Source: Streptomyces sp. ADI95-17
GTDB taxonomy: Bacteria; Actinomycetota; Actinomycetes; Streptomycetales; Streptomycetaceae
Length of the DNA stretch: 48,444 nt
NCBI RefSeq assembly: GCF_003846175.1
Contig: NZ_ML123044.1
Span: 1,034,162 to 1,082,605, forward strand
Reading direction: 5' to 3'
In this document: in pieces, positions 24,851 through 33,520 of the stretch
How the letters are laid out: each line of letters begins with the position of its first letter
Position numbering within the stretch: the stretch's first letter is position 1
The notes under the pieces: model-generated
Databases searched by the model: none
Told to the model about the DNA's origin: nothing
The model's input: only the letters and a program-made list of their open reading frames with translations
Translations under genes and position numbers: made by a program

Positions 24851-26185
24851 ATGCCTCCTGCCAGTACCGGGGCGTCCACGCTCACCGTGGCCGCCTCGCC
24901 CCAGCCGTCCCCCGTCGCCGCCCCCGCCACCACCGCTCCGGAGCGGCTCGAACCGGGCCGCCCCGGCTACCGCCGGATGAGCTTCGCGCTCTTCGCCGCA
25001 GGTGTCGCGACGTTCGCGCTTCTCTACTCCACGCAGGCCCTGCTGCCCGCCGTCTCCGCCTCCTTCGGCGCCACGGCCGGGCAGGCCAGCTGGACGGTGT
25101 CCGCCGCGACGGGCGCACTGGCGCTGTGTGTGCTGCCGATGAGCGCGCTGTCGGAGCGGTTCGGGCGGCGGCAGATGATGACCGCCTCGCTGGCGGTCGC
25201 GGTGACGGTCGGGCTGTTCGTGCCGTTCGCACCCTCGCTCGGCTGGCTGATCGCGCTGCGCGCCGTCCAGGGCGCGGCGCTCGCCGGTCTGCCGGCCTCC
25301 GCGATGGCGTATCTGGCGGAGGAAGTGCGGCCGAAGGCGCTGGTCGCGGCGATCGGGCTCTTCGTGGCCGGCAACAGCATCGGCGGCATGAGCGGCCGCA
25401 TCCTCACCGGCTGGATCGCCCAGCTCTGGGGCTGGCGCGCGGCGCTCGGCGCGGTCGGCCTGCTGGCCGTGGCCTGCGCGGTGGTCTTCCACTTCATGAT
25501 CCCCCGGGCACGGAACTTCACCCCGGGGACGCTCAACCCGAAGGCGCTGGCGAAGACCGTCGGCGGGCACCTCGCCGATCCGCTGCTGCGCCGGCTGTAC
25601 GCGATCGGCGCGCTGTTCATGACGGTGTTCGGCGCGGTCTACACGGTGATCGGCTACCGGCTCGTCGAGGCGCCGTTCAACCTCCCGCAGGGCGTCGTCG
25701 GTTCGATCTTCCTCGTCTATCTGGTCGGTACGGTCTCCTCCGCGGCGGCGGGGAAGCTCGTCGCCCGGCTGGGGCGCCCGGGCGCGCTGTACCTCGCCGT
25801 CTCCACCACGGCCGCCGGTCTGCTGCTCTCGCTGGCCGACCAGCTGGCCGCCGTGCTCCTCGGCCTGGTCCTGATCACGGCGGGCTTCTTCGCCGGGCAC
25901 GCGGTCGCCTCCTCGTCCGTGAGCCGCACCGCGACGAAGGGCCGCGCCCAGGCGTCGGCGCTCTACCAGTCCGCGTACTACCTGGGCTCCAGCGCGGGCG
26001 GCACGCTGGGCGCGGTCGCCTTCCACGCCGGGGGCTGGGCCGGCACCGTCTCGCTGGGACTGCTCGCGGTCCTCGGCGTCGTCTCGATCACGCTGTACGG
26101 GACGCGGGCCGCCCGCGCCGAGCGGCGCCGGCAGGTTCCGGTGGTGTCCGTACAGCACCGGGGCATGGCCTCCGTACAGAACTGA
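24851..26185 (+). CDS. MFS transporter, YnfM-like
   Basis: A 444-residue major facilitator protein with twelve predicted helices after a Pro/Ala-rich cytoplasmic N terminus of about 45 residues. The motif-A loop SALSERFGRRQMMT lies between helices 2 and 3. Other diagnostic parts are QALLPAVSASFG and VAGNSIGGMSGRILTGWIA, which resemble the YnfM/arabinose-efflux subgroup. It probably exports a small molecule under control of the divergent LysR protein. The substrate cannot be deduced. Confidence 0.92.
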   Translation: MPPASTGASTLTVAASPQPSPVAAPATTAPERLEPGRPGYRRMSFALFAAGVATFALLYSTQALLPAVSASFGATAGQASWTVSAATGALALCVLPMSALSERFGRRQMMTASLAVAVTVGLFVPFAPSLGWLIALRAVQGAALAGLPASAMAYLAEEVRPKALVAAIGLFVAGNSIGGMSGRILTGWIAQLWGWRAALGAVGLLAVACAVVFHFMIPRARNFTPGTLNPKALAKTVGGHLADPLLRRLYAIGALFMTVFGAVYTVIGYRLVEAPFNLPQGVVGSIFLVYLVGTVSSAAAGKLVARLGRPGALYLAVSTTAAGLLLSLADQLAAVLLGLVLITAGFFAGHAVASSSVSRTATKGRAQASALYQSAYYLGSSAGGTLGAVAFHAGGWAGTVSLGLLAVLGVVSITLYGTRAARAERRRQVPVVSVQHRGMASVQN

Positions 26186-26270
26186 GACATACGACGCACA
26201 ACCATCCACTCCCCGACGCGCGTCTAGCAGGCGGAATCACCTCACGGCGCGCGAAGGGGAGTTGGCGTAC

Positions 26271-26987
26271 ATGAGAGTCGCGGGGAACATACGGGGAGCA
26301 CGGCTGCGGCGCGGGCTCGCGATGTCGGTCGCGGGGCTGACCGCGGTGCCGGCGCTGGTGCTTGCCACCGGCGGGTCGGCGCAGGCGGCGTCCTGCACGA
26401 CGTCCACCGGGCCGTACCAGAAGCAGGTCGAGAAGTATCTGAAACGGCCGGTGGACGGCAAGCAGTCGGCCGCCGACTGCAAGGCGATCAGGTCGTTCCA
26501 GAGCACCTACGGGGTCACCCCCACCATCGGGTACGCGGGTCCGGTCACCTGGCGCACGATGAAGACGCTCACCGCCCAGAAGGCGGCCGGCAAGAACCCG
26601 AACAAGGACAAGAAGTGCCCCACCAACAAGGGGCGCATCGCGTGCGTGGACCTGACCCGGCAGCTGAGCTGGATCCAGGACGGCAGCAAGCTGAAGTTCG
26701 GGCCCGTGCCGGTGCGGACCGGGCGCAACGGCTACGAGACCCGCACCGGGTCGAAGAAGATCTACTGGCGGCACATCGACCATGTCTCGTCGATCTACCA
26801 CGTGTCGATGCCGTACTCCCAGTTCTTCGACGGGGGCCAGGCGTTCCACGCGGTGGGCGTGAAGATGTGGAACCCGCCGGGGTCGCACGGCTGCGTCAAC
26901 ATGCGTACCGCCGACGCCAAGTCGTACTGGAAACTGCTGAAGAACGGCGACGACGTGTACGTGTACGGGCGCAAGCCCGGAACGTGA
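26271..26987 (+). CDS. Secreted L,D-transpeptidase with peptidoglycan-binding domain
   Basis: A 238-residue exported enzyme. It has a signal peptide (residues 1-41, ending AQA-AS), a peptidoglycan-binding-like domain (about 45-105; CKAIRSFQSTYGVTPTIGYAGPVTW) and a YkuD domain. The YkuD catalytic motif is GSHGCVNM near residue 207, containing the nucleophile cysteine and preceding histidine. L,D-transpeptidases form 3-3 cross-links in peptidoglycan. ATG 26271 is preceded by AAGGGGAG at good spacing; a TTG at 26262 is in frame but less likely. Confidence 0.92.
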   Translation: MRVAGNIRGARLRRGLAMSVAGLTAVPALVLATGGSAQAASCTTSTGPYQKQVEKYLKRPVDGKQSAADCKAIRSFQSTYGVTPTIGYAGPVTWRTMKTLTAQKAAGKNPNKDKKCPTNKGRIACVDLTRQLSWIQDGSKLKFGPVPVRTGRNGYETRTGSKKIYWRHIDHVSSIYHVSMPYSQFFDGGQAFHAVGVKMWNPPGSHGCVNMRTADAKSYWKLLKNGDDVYVYGRKPGT

Positions 26988-27093
26988 CCGGAATCCGGGC
27001 GGCTTGGACACTTCCCGCCCCCGTTGTCAGTGGCCTGCGGTAGCTTCCAGAGTGCCGAAGTGAGCGGTGTCACAGCGCAACAGGGGTGGAGCG

Positions 27094-28104
27094 ATGAGTG
27101 ATCTGACAGCGACGACGGACGTCGACAGCCGTCTGGAGGGACACCGGGTCGAGCTGACCGGTTACTGCTACCGGATGCTCGGCTCGGCCTTCGAGGCGGA
27201 GGACGCTGTGCAGGACACGCTGGTGCGTGCCTGGCGCAACTTCGACAAGTTCGAGGGCCGTTCCTCGCTGCGCTCCTGGCTGTACCGCATCGCCACCAAC
27301 GTCTGCCTGGACATGCTGAACGCGGGCAACAAGCGGGCCCGCCCGGTCGATCTGACGGGCCCGACCCCGCTCGCCCAGGCGGCGCTCAACCCCCTGCCGG
27401 AGAACACCTGGCTGGAACCGATGCCGGACGGCCGCATCCTGCCGACGGTGGCCGACCCGGCGGAGGCCGCCGTGGCGCGGGAGTCGGTGCGCCTGGCGTT
27501 CGTCGCCGCGCTCCAGCATCTGCCGCCCAAGCAGCGCGCCGTGCTGATCCTGCGCGAGGTGCTGGCCTGGAAGGCGAGCGAGGTCGCCGAGCTGCTCGAC
27601 ACCTCGGTCGCCTCGGTCAACAGCGCCCTCCAGCGGGCCCGGGCCACCCTCACCGAACACGAGGGCAGGCCGGCCGACGCCGCGAATCCGCTCGACGAGG
27701 AGCAGCGCAAGCTCCTTGAGCGGTACGTGGCGGCCTTCGAGGGCTACGACATGGCGGCGCTGACCGCGCTGCTCCATGAGGACGCCGTGATGACCATGCC
27801 GCCGTTCGACCTCTGGCTCCAGGGGCACGACGACATCACCGGCTTCATGCTCTCCATCGGCGCGAGCTGCGCGGGCTCCCGCCTGGTGGCGACTTCGGCG
27901 AACGGCACCCCGGCGTTCGCGCACTACAAGCCGAATCCGGACGGGCCCGGGTTCGTGCCGTGGGCGGTGCAGGTCATCGACATCTCGGACGGGGCCATCA
28001 CCGGGATGCACTGTTTCCTGGACACGCCGCGCTGGTTCCCGCTCTTCGGCCTGCCGGACCATCTCGACGACGACGCTGCGGTGGACGACGACGCGGCGGT
28101 GTGA
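27094..28104 (+). CDS. ECF sigma factor with C-terminal SnoaL-like domain
   Basis: A 336-residue sigma factor. Region 2 includes EAEDAVQDTLVRAWRNFDKF and the following SLRSWLYRIATNVCLDMLN. Region 4 includes LPPKQRAVLILREVLAWKASEVAELLDTSVASVNSALQRAR. After residue 205 comes an NTF2/SnoaL-like domain (LLERYVAAFEGYDMAALTALLHEDAVMTMPP, and WLQGHDDI), the layout of ECF groups whose activity is controlled by their own C-terminal domain rather than by an anti-sigma factor. The C terminus ends in a duplicated DDDAAV. It overlaps the next gene by GTGA. Confidence 0.92.
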   Translation: MSDLTATTDVDSRLEGHRVELTGYCYRMLGSAFEAEDAVQDTLVRAWRNFDKFEGRSSLRSWLYRIATNVCLDMLNAGNKRARPVDLTGPTPLAQAALNPLPENTWLEPMPDGRILPTVADPAEAAVARESVRLAFVAALQHLPPKQRAVLILREVLAWKASEVAELLDTSVASVNSALQRARATLTEHEGRPADAANPLDEEQRKLLERYVAAFEGYDMAALTALLHEDAVMTMPPFDLWLQGHDDITGFMLSIGASCAGSRLVATSANGTPAFAHYKPNPDGPGFVPWAVQVIDISDGAITGMHCFLDTPRWFPLFGLPDHLDDDAAVDDDAAV

Positions 28105-28445
28105 GACCGGACGTGAAGCACGGCATACGGAACGGGCTGGTGGCCGGCTGGGTGGTGCTGGCGGCCGGTGGCTGGGGGCTCACTCAGTGGTTGGGCGAGC
28201 CCTCCGCCACCGACGGTCCGGTGCCCGAGGTGGCCCGGACCACCGGCCCCGGTGGTGAGCCGGGGCCGCAGCCCGAGTCCGTCTGCGACGACATCGTCAG
28301 CGCGGCGTCGCCGCGTCCCACCGCCACCCCGGTCCCGCTGCTCAAGGCATCGGCGGGCCCGGCCGACGGCGGGACGGCCCGCTTCAGCCAGACGGTCTGC
28401 GCCGTGGCCAGGCCTGCGGACCGAGAGGGGCGGGGCGAGGACTGA
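28101..28445 (+). CDS. Small single-pass membrane or exported protein coupled to the sigma factor
   Basis: A 114-residue protein starting at GTG 28101, overlapping the sigma-factor stop by four bases. A hydrophobic segment (GLVAGWVVLAAGGWGLTQWL, about residues 11-30) acts as a membrane anchor or uncleaved signal. The rest is Pro/Gly/Thr-rich with two cysteines (ESVCDDIV and QTVCAVA) that could pair outside the membrane. I do not recognise the family. Translational coupling suggests a function with the sigma factor, although it has no anti-sigma motif. Confidence 0.7.
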   Translation: MRPDVKHGIRNGLVAGWVVLAAGGWGLTQWLGEPSATDGPVPEVARTTGPGGEPGPQPESVCDDIVSAASPRPTATPVPLLKASAGPADGGTARFSQTVCAVARPADREGRGED

Positions 28446-28520
28446 GGGGGCTGAGGGGACTGTGAGGGGAGAGCGAGGGGAGAGCGAGGGGACGCGGGCC
28501 GAGGGGACACGGGCCGAGGG
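28443..28520. repeat. G-rich imperfect tandem repeats between convergent genes
   Basis: Purine-rich repeats fill the gap: short CTGAGGGG units, then GAGCGAGGGGA twice, then two copies of a 15-base unit ending GGGCCGAGGGG. No hairpin terminator was seen in this interval. Confidence 0.65.
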
Positions 28521-28530
28521 GCTGCTTCCC

Positions 28531-28923
28531 TCAGTCTGCGTCTACGGTCACCCCGGGCCCGGCGCCCCGCTCCGGCATCGGCCCGGCACCGGTCCCGCTC
28601 CCTGCGTCCTCCCCCGTCCCGTATCCCAGGTCCACCACATCGGCCAGCCCCACCAGATCCAGCAGGCTCCGCAGCTCGGGGGACACATTGCGCAGCCGCA
28701 GTCTCCGGCCGCCCGCCCGGCGTGCGACGAGCCCCAGCCGCGCTATCGCCTCGACCAGGGCCAGATCCGCGCGTACGACCCCGCCCACGTCGCAGTCCAC
28801 CCCGGCGCCCGGAGCACGGGCGGCGCCGTCGGGGCCGTACAGCAGCGCCTCCAGCTCGGCGCAGAGTCCCGGTACCGCGTCCCTGGTGACGCGGCCGGTG
28901 ACGACGAGAACGATCGGGGTCAT
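28531..28923 (-). CDS. STAS-domain protein (anti-sigma factor antagonist type)
   Basis: A 130-residue cytoplasmic protein from ATG 28923. It has a STAS-like fold: IVLVVTGRVTRD strand, VDCDVGGVVRADLALVEAIARL (the place where phosphorylatable serine usually lies), RRLRLRNVSPELRSLLDLVGLADVV as the typical C-terminal helix and strand. Position-equivalent serine is not obvious in the DVGGVVRADL segment, so regulation by phosphorylation is doubtful. The last 25 residues are Gly-rich and disordered. Its partner kinase or sigma factor is not identified. Confidence 0.8.
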   Translation of the reverse strand: MTPIVLVVTGRVTRDAVPGLCAELEALLYGPDGAARAPGAGVDCDVGGVVRADLALVEAIARLGLVARRAGGRRLRLRNVSPELRSLLDLVGLADVVDLGYGTGEDAGSGTGAGPMPERGAGPGVTVDAD

Positions 28924-29106
28924 GGCTTCCACATCAGGGAGACCGGTCCGGCGGCCGAAACTCATCGCTGCCCGGTTCCGCACTTTCCCCCGGAGGCCGT
29001 GGGCCACCGGCACTCCACGCGGCCCCGGACCGCCCGGACCGATGAGCTTGCGTCAACTCCCGTTATTTGTGCGGTTCCTGTGAACCCGTCCATTCGATTC
29101 CCCCTC

Positions 29107-29132
29107 TAGTGCCGTATCAGGCAACGTTTGCC
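29107..29132. mobile_element. Probable remaining terminus of an IS630-type element
   Basis: The sequence just past the transposase stop (CTAGTGCCGTATCAGG...) begins at a TA dinucleotide, the target of IS630-type elements. The matching other end was not found, consistent with loss of the transposase 5' portion. Confidence 0.45.
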
Positions 29133-29740
29133 CTGTCGACGACGGCTTGTAGGCGCTGGTCGTCGGTATGGAGGTTTCGCCAGATGATGTAGCGGCGGAT
29201 CATGCTGCCCTGTTCTTTGTGGGTGGCGTGATCGGTGCCGTCGAGGGTGAAGCAGCGCAGGGCGGTGAACTGGGACTCGATGCGGTTGAGCCAGGAAGAG
29301 TTCGTCGGGGTGTAGGCGATCTCGACGTTGTGCGCGGCCGCCCAGGTGCCGACCCGCTGGCATCTCTGCGTGGTCAGGTGCGGGGAGAAGTTGTCGCAGA
29401 CGATCGCGATGCGGGTCTGGGGCGGGTAGAGGCTGCGCAGGTAGCGGAAGAACTCCAGGAACTGCGTCCGCTTCTTGACCGGTTTGATGTGACCGTAGAG
29501 CTTGTCCTTGGCCAGGTCCAGGGCTGCGGACAGGTGCCGTACTCCGCCGTAGCGGTTGTAGGTCGCCCGCCGTCGTCGGCGTGGCTCGCTGTCGGGGTCT
29601 TTGTGCTTGCCACCGCGCTCGGCCCATTGCCGGCCCGGGTGGGGCATCAGGTTCAGCGGGCCGAACTCATCCATGCAGAACACCACTTCGGGCTCGCCTT
29701 CTTCGGGTATGACCTCGCCGTCGGCGATCACCCTGCCCGC
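29117..29740 (-). pseudogene. IS630-family transposase fragment
   Basis: The C-terminal two thirds of a DDE transposase. All three catalytic acidic positions survive: FCMDEFG (first Asp), AIVCDNFSPHL (second Asp) and PTNSSWLNRIES (Glu). The N-terminal helix-turn-helix domains that bind the ends are missing; coding character stops near 29740, where the sequence switches to a peptidase read on the other strand. About 205 residues remain against about 340 or more expected. It should not be active. The exact junction is uncertain by about 20 bases. Confidence 0.85.
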
Positions 29741-29747
29741 CGCCGGA

Positions 29748-30923
29748 ACAACGCCCCTGCTGGCCACGACCGAGCTCCAGTACGCGTCCGAGGACAACGC
29801 CTACGGGTACGGCTGGCTCCTCGACTCGTACAAGAACTTCCGCACCGCGCACTTCGGCCCGAAGGTCACCGACGGCTCGCTCTCCCAGAACTGGGTCGGC
29901 AGCTGGATCAAGGGCACCTCGACCCGGTACGACATCGTGGCCGGCGGTCCGGTGACCGGGGCGGCCACCGGCTTCGAGCGGAAGTACACCACCGGCCAGC
30001 TGGCCAAGGTCGGTCTCTCCCTCGGCTCGCCCGCCAAGGGCAAGACCGGTGAGGTCGCCCCGTCGGGCATACTGCCCGGCGTGGACGGCGGCTGGTCGGC
30101 CTGGTCCCTGCACAAGATCCCCGGCGCTGTCACCGCCTATGTCTCCACCGCCGACAAGGTGCGGTGGGGCTTCGACTTCAGCCAGGACGGTCCGGCCGAC
30201 GAGGACGGCATCCCGGCGACCGAGTCGCTGTACTCCATCGCCCCGCAGTCCCTGAAGGCCGGAAAGTCCTACACGAAGAAGGTCAACACCGCGGTGTTCG
30301 GCCCCGCGGTCACCTCCGGTCTCGGTGTCCTGCGCGACGGCGACAACATCGTCGGCAAGCTGCCGCTGGTGGCCGACGGACGCGGCAACGTCGGTGATTC
30401 GGCGTACAGTTCGGTCAACACCGTCCTGTACCGCAACGGCAAGAAGCTCGTACAGAACGAGGACCCGCTGTCGGGCGTGGTCCCGATGGCCGTGCCGTCC
30501 GGCGCCGCCGACTACCGGCTGACGACCTCGATGCGGCGCAGCGCCAAGCTCTCCGCGGTCTCCACCCGGATCGACGCGAGCTGGACCTTCCGCTCCAAGC
30601 ACACCACCGCCCCGACCATGCTCCCGGTCTCCACGGTGCGGTTCACGCCCAACGTCACCCTCGACAGCAGGGTCACGGCCGGCCGGACCGCTTCCGTACC
30701 CGTGACGGTGCAGGGCGCCGCCGCCGGCAAGAACCTCAAGTCGCTGACGGTGTACGTCAGTTACGACGCCGGCAAGACCTGGAAGAAGTCCACGGTCAAG
30801 GCGGGCAAGCTCTCCGTGAAGAACCCGGCCAAGGGGAAGTCCATCTCCTACCGGGCGGACGTCACGGACAAGCAGGGCAACAAGTCGTCGGTGTCGATCT
30901 ACAACGCGTACTTCGGCAAGTGA
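29748..30923 (+). pseudogene. C-terminal remnant of a secreted S8 (subtilisin-like) peptidase
   Basis: About 390 residues with no start codon of its own, no signal peptide and no catalytic Asp/His/Ser domain. The order TTELQYASEDNAYGYGWLLDSYKN, then a beta-rich region and a final YVSYDAGKTWKKSTVKAG plus ADVTDKQGNKSSVSIYNAYFGK is that of the C-terminal half of large secreted Streptomyces S8 peptidases. The 5' end meets the IS630-type fragment at about 29740-29750, so insertion and deletion removed the catalytic half. The frame downstream remains open, which points to a recent event. A hairpin terminator follows. Confidence 0.85.
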
Positions 30924-30966
30924 GCGGCACGTCGGTGAGCCGGTAGGCGCACCGACCGCACGAGAG

Positions 30967-31003
30967 CGGCCCGTCGGGGAGGTTCCTCCGCCCCGACGGG
31001 CCG
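30967..31003. terminator. Hairpin terminator after the S8 remnant
   Basis: CGGCCCGTCGGGG (30967-30979) pairs perfectly with 30991-31003. It lies between convergent genes. Confidence 0.88.
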
Positions 31004-31036
31004 TTCGCATGCCGAGGGACCGGTGCGCTTCGCCCC

Positions 31037-31633
31037 TCAGCTGACCGGAAAGACCCCGGTGTCCAGGACCAGCCCGAACGGCTCGGGCAGCGTCAGCTTC
31101 TCCCCGTACTCGACCGTGTCCAGTACGCGGTAGGTGCCGCCGTCGGGCTCCCCGTACAGGGTGGCGGTGGGGCGGCCCGAGTGCCACGGGTCGAGCAGCA
31201 GGAACAGCTCGACTCCGGCCTTCGCGTATCCGTGCACCTTGCCGATGCGGTCGTGGTTGGCGTTGGCCTGCGAGGTGATCTCGACGACGAGCCGGGCCTC
31301 TTCGGCCGGGACACGGTTGCCCGGCCCGGTCGCCACGGCATACGACATGACGACGAGATCGGGGAGGTAGATCCCGCCCCGTCCGGGCATGGCGACTCCG
31401 AGCCTCTGGTAGATCCCCCAGTCCTCCGGAATGACGCTGTAGAGCCTGCGCTGCACCAGCGCCGCGGTGGTGTTGTGGTCCTTGGACGGCGGTGGCGACA
31501 CGGTGACGATCCCCTCGATGATCTCCACCTTGCAGCCCTCGGGCGCGTCCGTCTCCTCCCAGATCCGGACGAGGTCGTCCCAGTCCTGGCCGTGGCGGGA
31601 GATGGGCGCGGGGTCGACGCCGGGTGCGCTCAT
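31037..31633 (-). CDS. Uma2-family protein (DUF820)
   Basis: A 198-residue protein of the Uma2 family, which has a restriction-endonuclease-like PD-(D/E)xK fold. The expected acidic and basic positions are visible: IYLPDLVVMS, ARLVVEITSQANANHDRIGKVHGYAKAG and FLLLDP. These proteins are abundant in Streptomyces and cyanobacteria; their biological role is unproven. It stands alone between two hairpins. Confidence 0.88.
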   Translation of the reverse strand: MSAPGVDPAPISRHGQDWDDLVRIWEETDAPEGCKVEIIEGIVTVSPPPSKDHNTTAALVQRRLYSVIPEDWGIYQRLGVAMPGRGGIYLPDLVVMSYAVATGPGNRVPAEEARLVVEITSQANANHDRIGKVHGYAKAGVELFLLLDPWHSGRPTATLYGEPDGGTYRVLDTVEYGEKLTLPEPFGLVLDTGVFPVS

Positions 31634-31675
31634 GACGGTCTCCTCTTATCGGTGCGTCACCGAGTCCAACATGCC

Positions 31676-31709
31676 GAACGGGACCGGTGGCAGTCCACCG
31701 GTCCCGTTC
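31676..31709. terminator. Hairpin terminator after deoA
   Basis: A 15-bp perfect stem (31676-31690 with 31695-31709) with a four-base loop, 22 bases beyond the thymidine phosphorylase stop. Confidence 0.9.
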
Positions 31710-31731
31710 ACCCGTACGGGGAAACCGCAGG

Positions 31732-33009
31732 TCAGGCGATACGTTCCCGCACCACGGGCGTGGCGGTGAACGACGTGCCCGTCGGGGCGATGTCGTAGGC
31801 GTCGGGCAGGGCCTTCAACGCGTAGTCGAACTTCTCGGGGGTGTCGGTGTGCAGCGTCAGCAGGGGCTGTCCGGCCGTGACCGTGTCGCCCGGCTTGGCG
31901 TGCAGTTCGACGCCCGCGCCGGCCTGGACCGGGTCCTCCTTGCGGGCCCGGCCCGCGCCGAGGCGCCAGGCGGCGACGCCGATGTCGTAGGCGTCCAGGC
32001 GGGTCAGCACGCCGGTGGACGGGGCGGTGACCACGTGCTGTTCGCGGGCGACCGGGAGCGGGGCGTCCACGTCGCCGCCCTGGGCGGAGATCATGCGGCG
32101 CCAGACGTCCATCGCGGAGCCGTCGGCGAGGGCCTTCTCGGGGTCGGCGTCCTTGAGGCCGGCCGCGTCGAGCATTTCGCGGGCCAGGGCGAGGGTGAGG
32201 TCGACGACGTCCTTCGGGCCGCCGCCGGCCAGCACCTCGACCGATTCGCGGACCTCCAGGGCGTTGCCCGCGGTGAGGCCGAGCGGGGTGGCCATGTCGG
32301 TGAGCAGGGCGACGGTGCGCACTCCGCTGTCGGTGCCCAGCGCGACCATGGTGGAGGCCAGTTCGCGGGCGTCCTCGATGGTCTTCATGAAGGCGCCGGA
32401 GCCGACCTTGACGTCCAGGACGAGCGCGCCGGTGCCCTCGGCGATCTTCTTGGACATGATGGAGCTGGCGATCAGCGGGATGGCCTCGACGGTGCCGGTG
32501 ACGTCGCGGAGCGCGTACAGCTTCTTGTCGGCGGGGGCGAGCCCGTCGCCGGCGGCGCAGATCACGGCGCCGGTGGTGTCCAGGACGCTGAGCATCTCCT
32601 CGTTGGAGAGGTGGGCGCGCCAGCCGGGGATGGACTCCAGCTTGTCGAGGGTGCCGCCGGTGTGGCCGAGGCCCCGGCCGCTGAGCTGCGGCACGGCGGC
32701 GCCGCAGGCGGCGACCAGCGGGGCGAGCGGCAGGGTGATCTTGTCGCCGACGCCGCCGGTGGAGTGCTTGTCGGTGGTGGGGCGGGAGAGCGACGCGAAG
32801 TCCATCCGCTCGCCGGAGGCGATCATCGCGGCGGTCCAGCGGGCGATCTCCGTGCGGTTCATGCCGTTCAGCAGGATCGCCATGGCCAGCGCGGACATCT
32901 GCTCGTCGGCGACCTCACCGCGGGTGTACGCGTCGATGACCCAGTCGATCTGCTCGGGGGTCAGCTCGCCTCGGTCCCGCTTGGTGCGGATGACGGAGAT
33001 GGCGTCCAT
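31732..33009 (-). CDS. deoA: Thymidine phosphorylase
   Basis: A 425-residue enzyme that splits thymidine (and deoxyuridine) with phosphate into base and deoxyribose-1-phosphate. It has the family signature SGRGLGHTGGTLDKLE, the phosphate-site sequence KHSTGGVGDK, and the C-terminal lipoyl-like domain (LHAKPGDTVTAGQPLLTLHT). ATG 33009 is chosen because an AAGGAA-type ribosome-binding site precedes it and homology begins at MDAISVIRTKRD. It has its own operator about 50 bases upstream and is separated from cdd by a terminator, so it is an independent transcription unit. Confidence 0.96.
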   Translation of the reverse strand: MDAISVIRTKRDRGELTPEQIDWVIDAYTRGEVADEQMSALAMAILLNGMNRTEIARWTAAMIASGERMDFASLSRPTTDKHSTGGVGDKITLPLAPLVAACGAAVPQLSGRGLGHTGGTLDKLESIPGWRAHLSNEEMLSVLDTTGAVICAAGDGLAPADKKLYALRDVTGTVEAIPLIASSIMSKKIAEGTGALVLDVKVGSGAFMKTIEDARELASTMVALGTDSGVRTVALLTDMATPLGLTAGNALEVRESVEVLAGGGPKDVVDLTLALAREMLDAAGLKDADPEKALADGSAMDVWRRMISAQGGDVDAPLPVAREQHVVTAPSTGVLTRLDAYDIGVAAWRLGAGRARKEDPVQAGAGVELHAKPGDTVTAGQPLLTLHTDTPEKFDYALKALPDAYDIAPTGTSFTATPVVRERIA

Positions 33010-33056
33010 GTCCTGGAATTCCTTCCGGCCGGTGCGTACGCAGGAGTCCCGAATGA

Positions 33057-33072
33057 CTCTACGCGCATAGAG
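33057..33072. promoter_or_regulatory. Nucleoside-regulon operator, deoA
   Basis: CTCTACGCGCATAGAG, a 16-bp palindrome with one mismatched pair; the core 33059-33070 differs from CTACGCGCGTAG at one base. Reading leftward, TAGAGT (33061-33056) could be the -10 element and shares bases with the operator edge. Confidence 0.72.
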
Positions 33073-33084
33073 GGTGGAAACGGG

Positions 33085-33115
33085 GGTGGCCCTCCCGACC
33101 TGCGGGAGGGCCACC
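33085..33115. terminator. Hairpin terminator between cdd and deoA
   Basis: GGTGGCCCTCCCG pairs perfectly over 13 bases with 33103-33115, loop five bases. It starts seven bases after the cdd stop and separates the transporter operon from deoA. Confidence 0.9.
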
Positions 33116-33121
33116 GGAGTT

Positions 33122-33520
33122 CTACTTCAGATGGTTCGGGCCGAACGCCTGCGGCAGCATCTCGTCGAGCGTGCGCAGCCCGTCCGGCGCCTCAAGGACC
33201 AGCTCGGGGCCGCCGAACTCGTACAGCAGCTGACGGCACCTGCCGCACGGCACCAGGATCTCGCCCGCCCCGTCCACACAGGTGAAGTGGGTCAGCCGGC
33301 CGCCGCCGGTGGCGTGGAGCTGGGAGACCAGGCCGCACTCGGCGCACAGCCCGATGCCGTACGAGGCGTTCTCGACGTTGCAGCCGGCGACCGTACGGCC
33401 GTCGTCCACGAGCGCCGCGGCACCGACCGGGTAGTGCGAGTACGGGACGTACGCGCGGGTCATCATGGACCGTGCGGCGCTCCGCAGCGCCGCCCAGTCG
33501 ACCTCCGCGGCGGCCGTCAC
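33122..33520 (-). CDS. cdd: Cytidine deaminase
   Basis: A 132-residue zinc deaminase converting cytidine or deoxycytidine to uridine or deoxyuridine. The catalytic sequences are NVENASYG, CAECG (zinc Cys and proton-shuttling Glu) and PCGRCRQ (two zinc cysteines), typical of the small homotetrameric form. GTG 33520 overlaps the permease stop by four bases, so it is the last gene of the transporter operon, ended by a hairpin. Confidence 0.95.
   Translation of the reverse strand: MTAAAEVDWAALRSAARSMMTRAYVPYSHYPVGAAALVDDGRTVAGCNVENASYGIGLCAECGLVSQLHATGGGRLTHFTCVDGAGEILVPCGRCRQLLYEFGGPELVLEAPDGLRTLDEMLPQAFGPNHLK

Noticed and set aside
26215..26224. GACGCGCGTC palindrome upstream of the L,D-transpeptidase as a sixth nucleoside operator
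   Set aside because: It shares only the ACGCGCGT core; the flanking CT/AG pairs are wrong and the gene has no nucleoside role. Such cores arise easily in this G+C-rich sequence.
29168..30052. Rightward open frame across the IS fragment and peptidase remnant as a fused gene
   Set aside because: It is antisense to the transposase and then out of frame with the peptidase homology; neither part resembles a protein.
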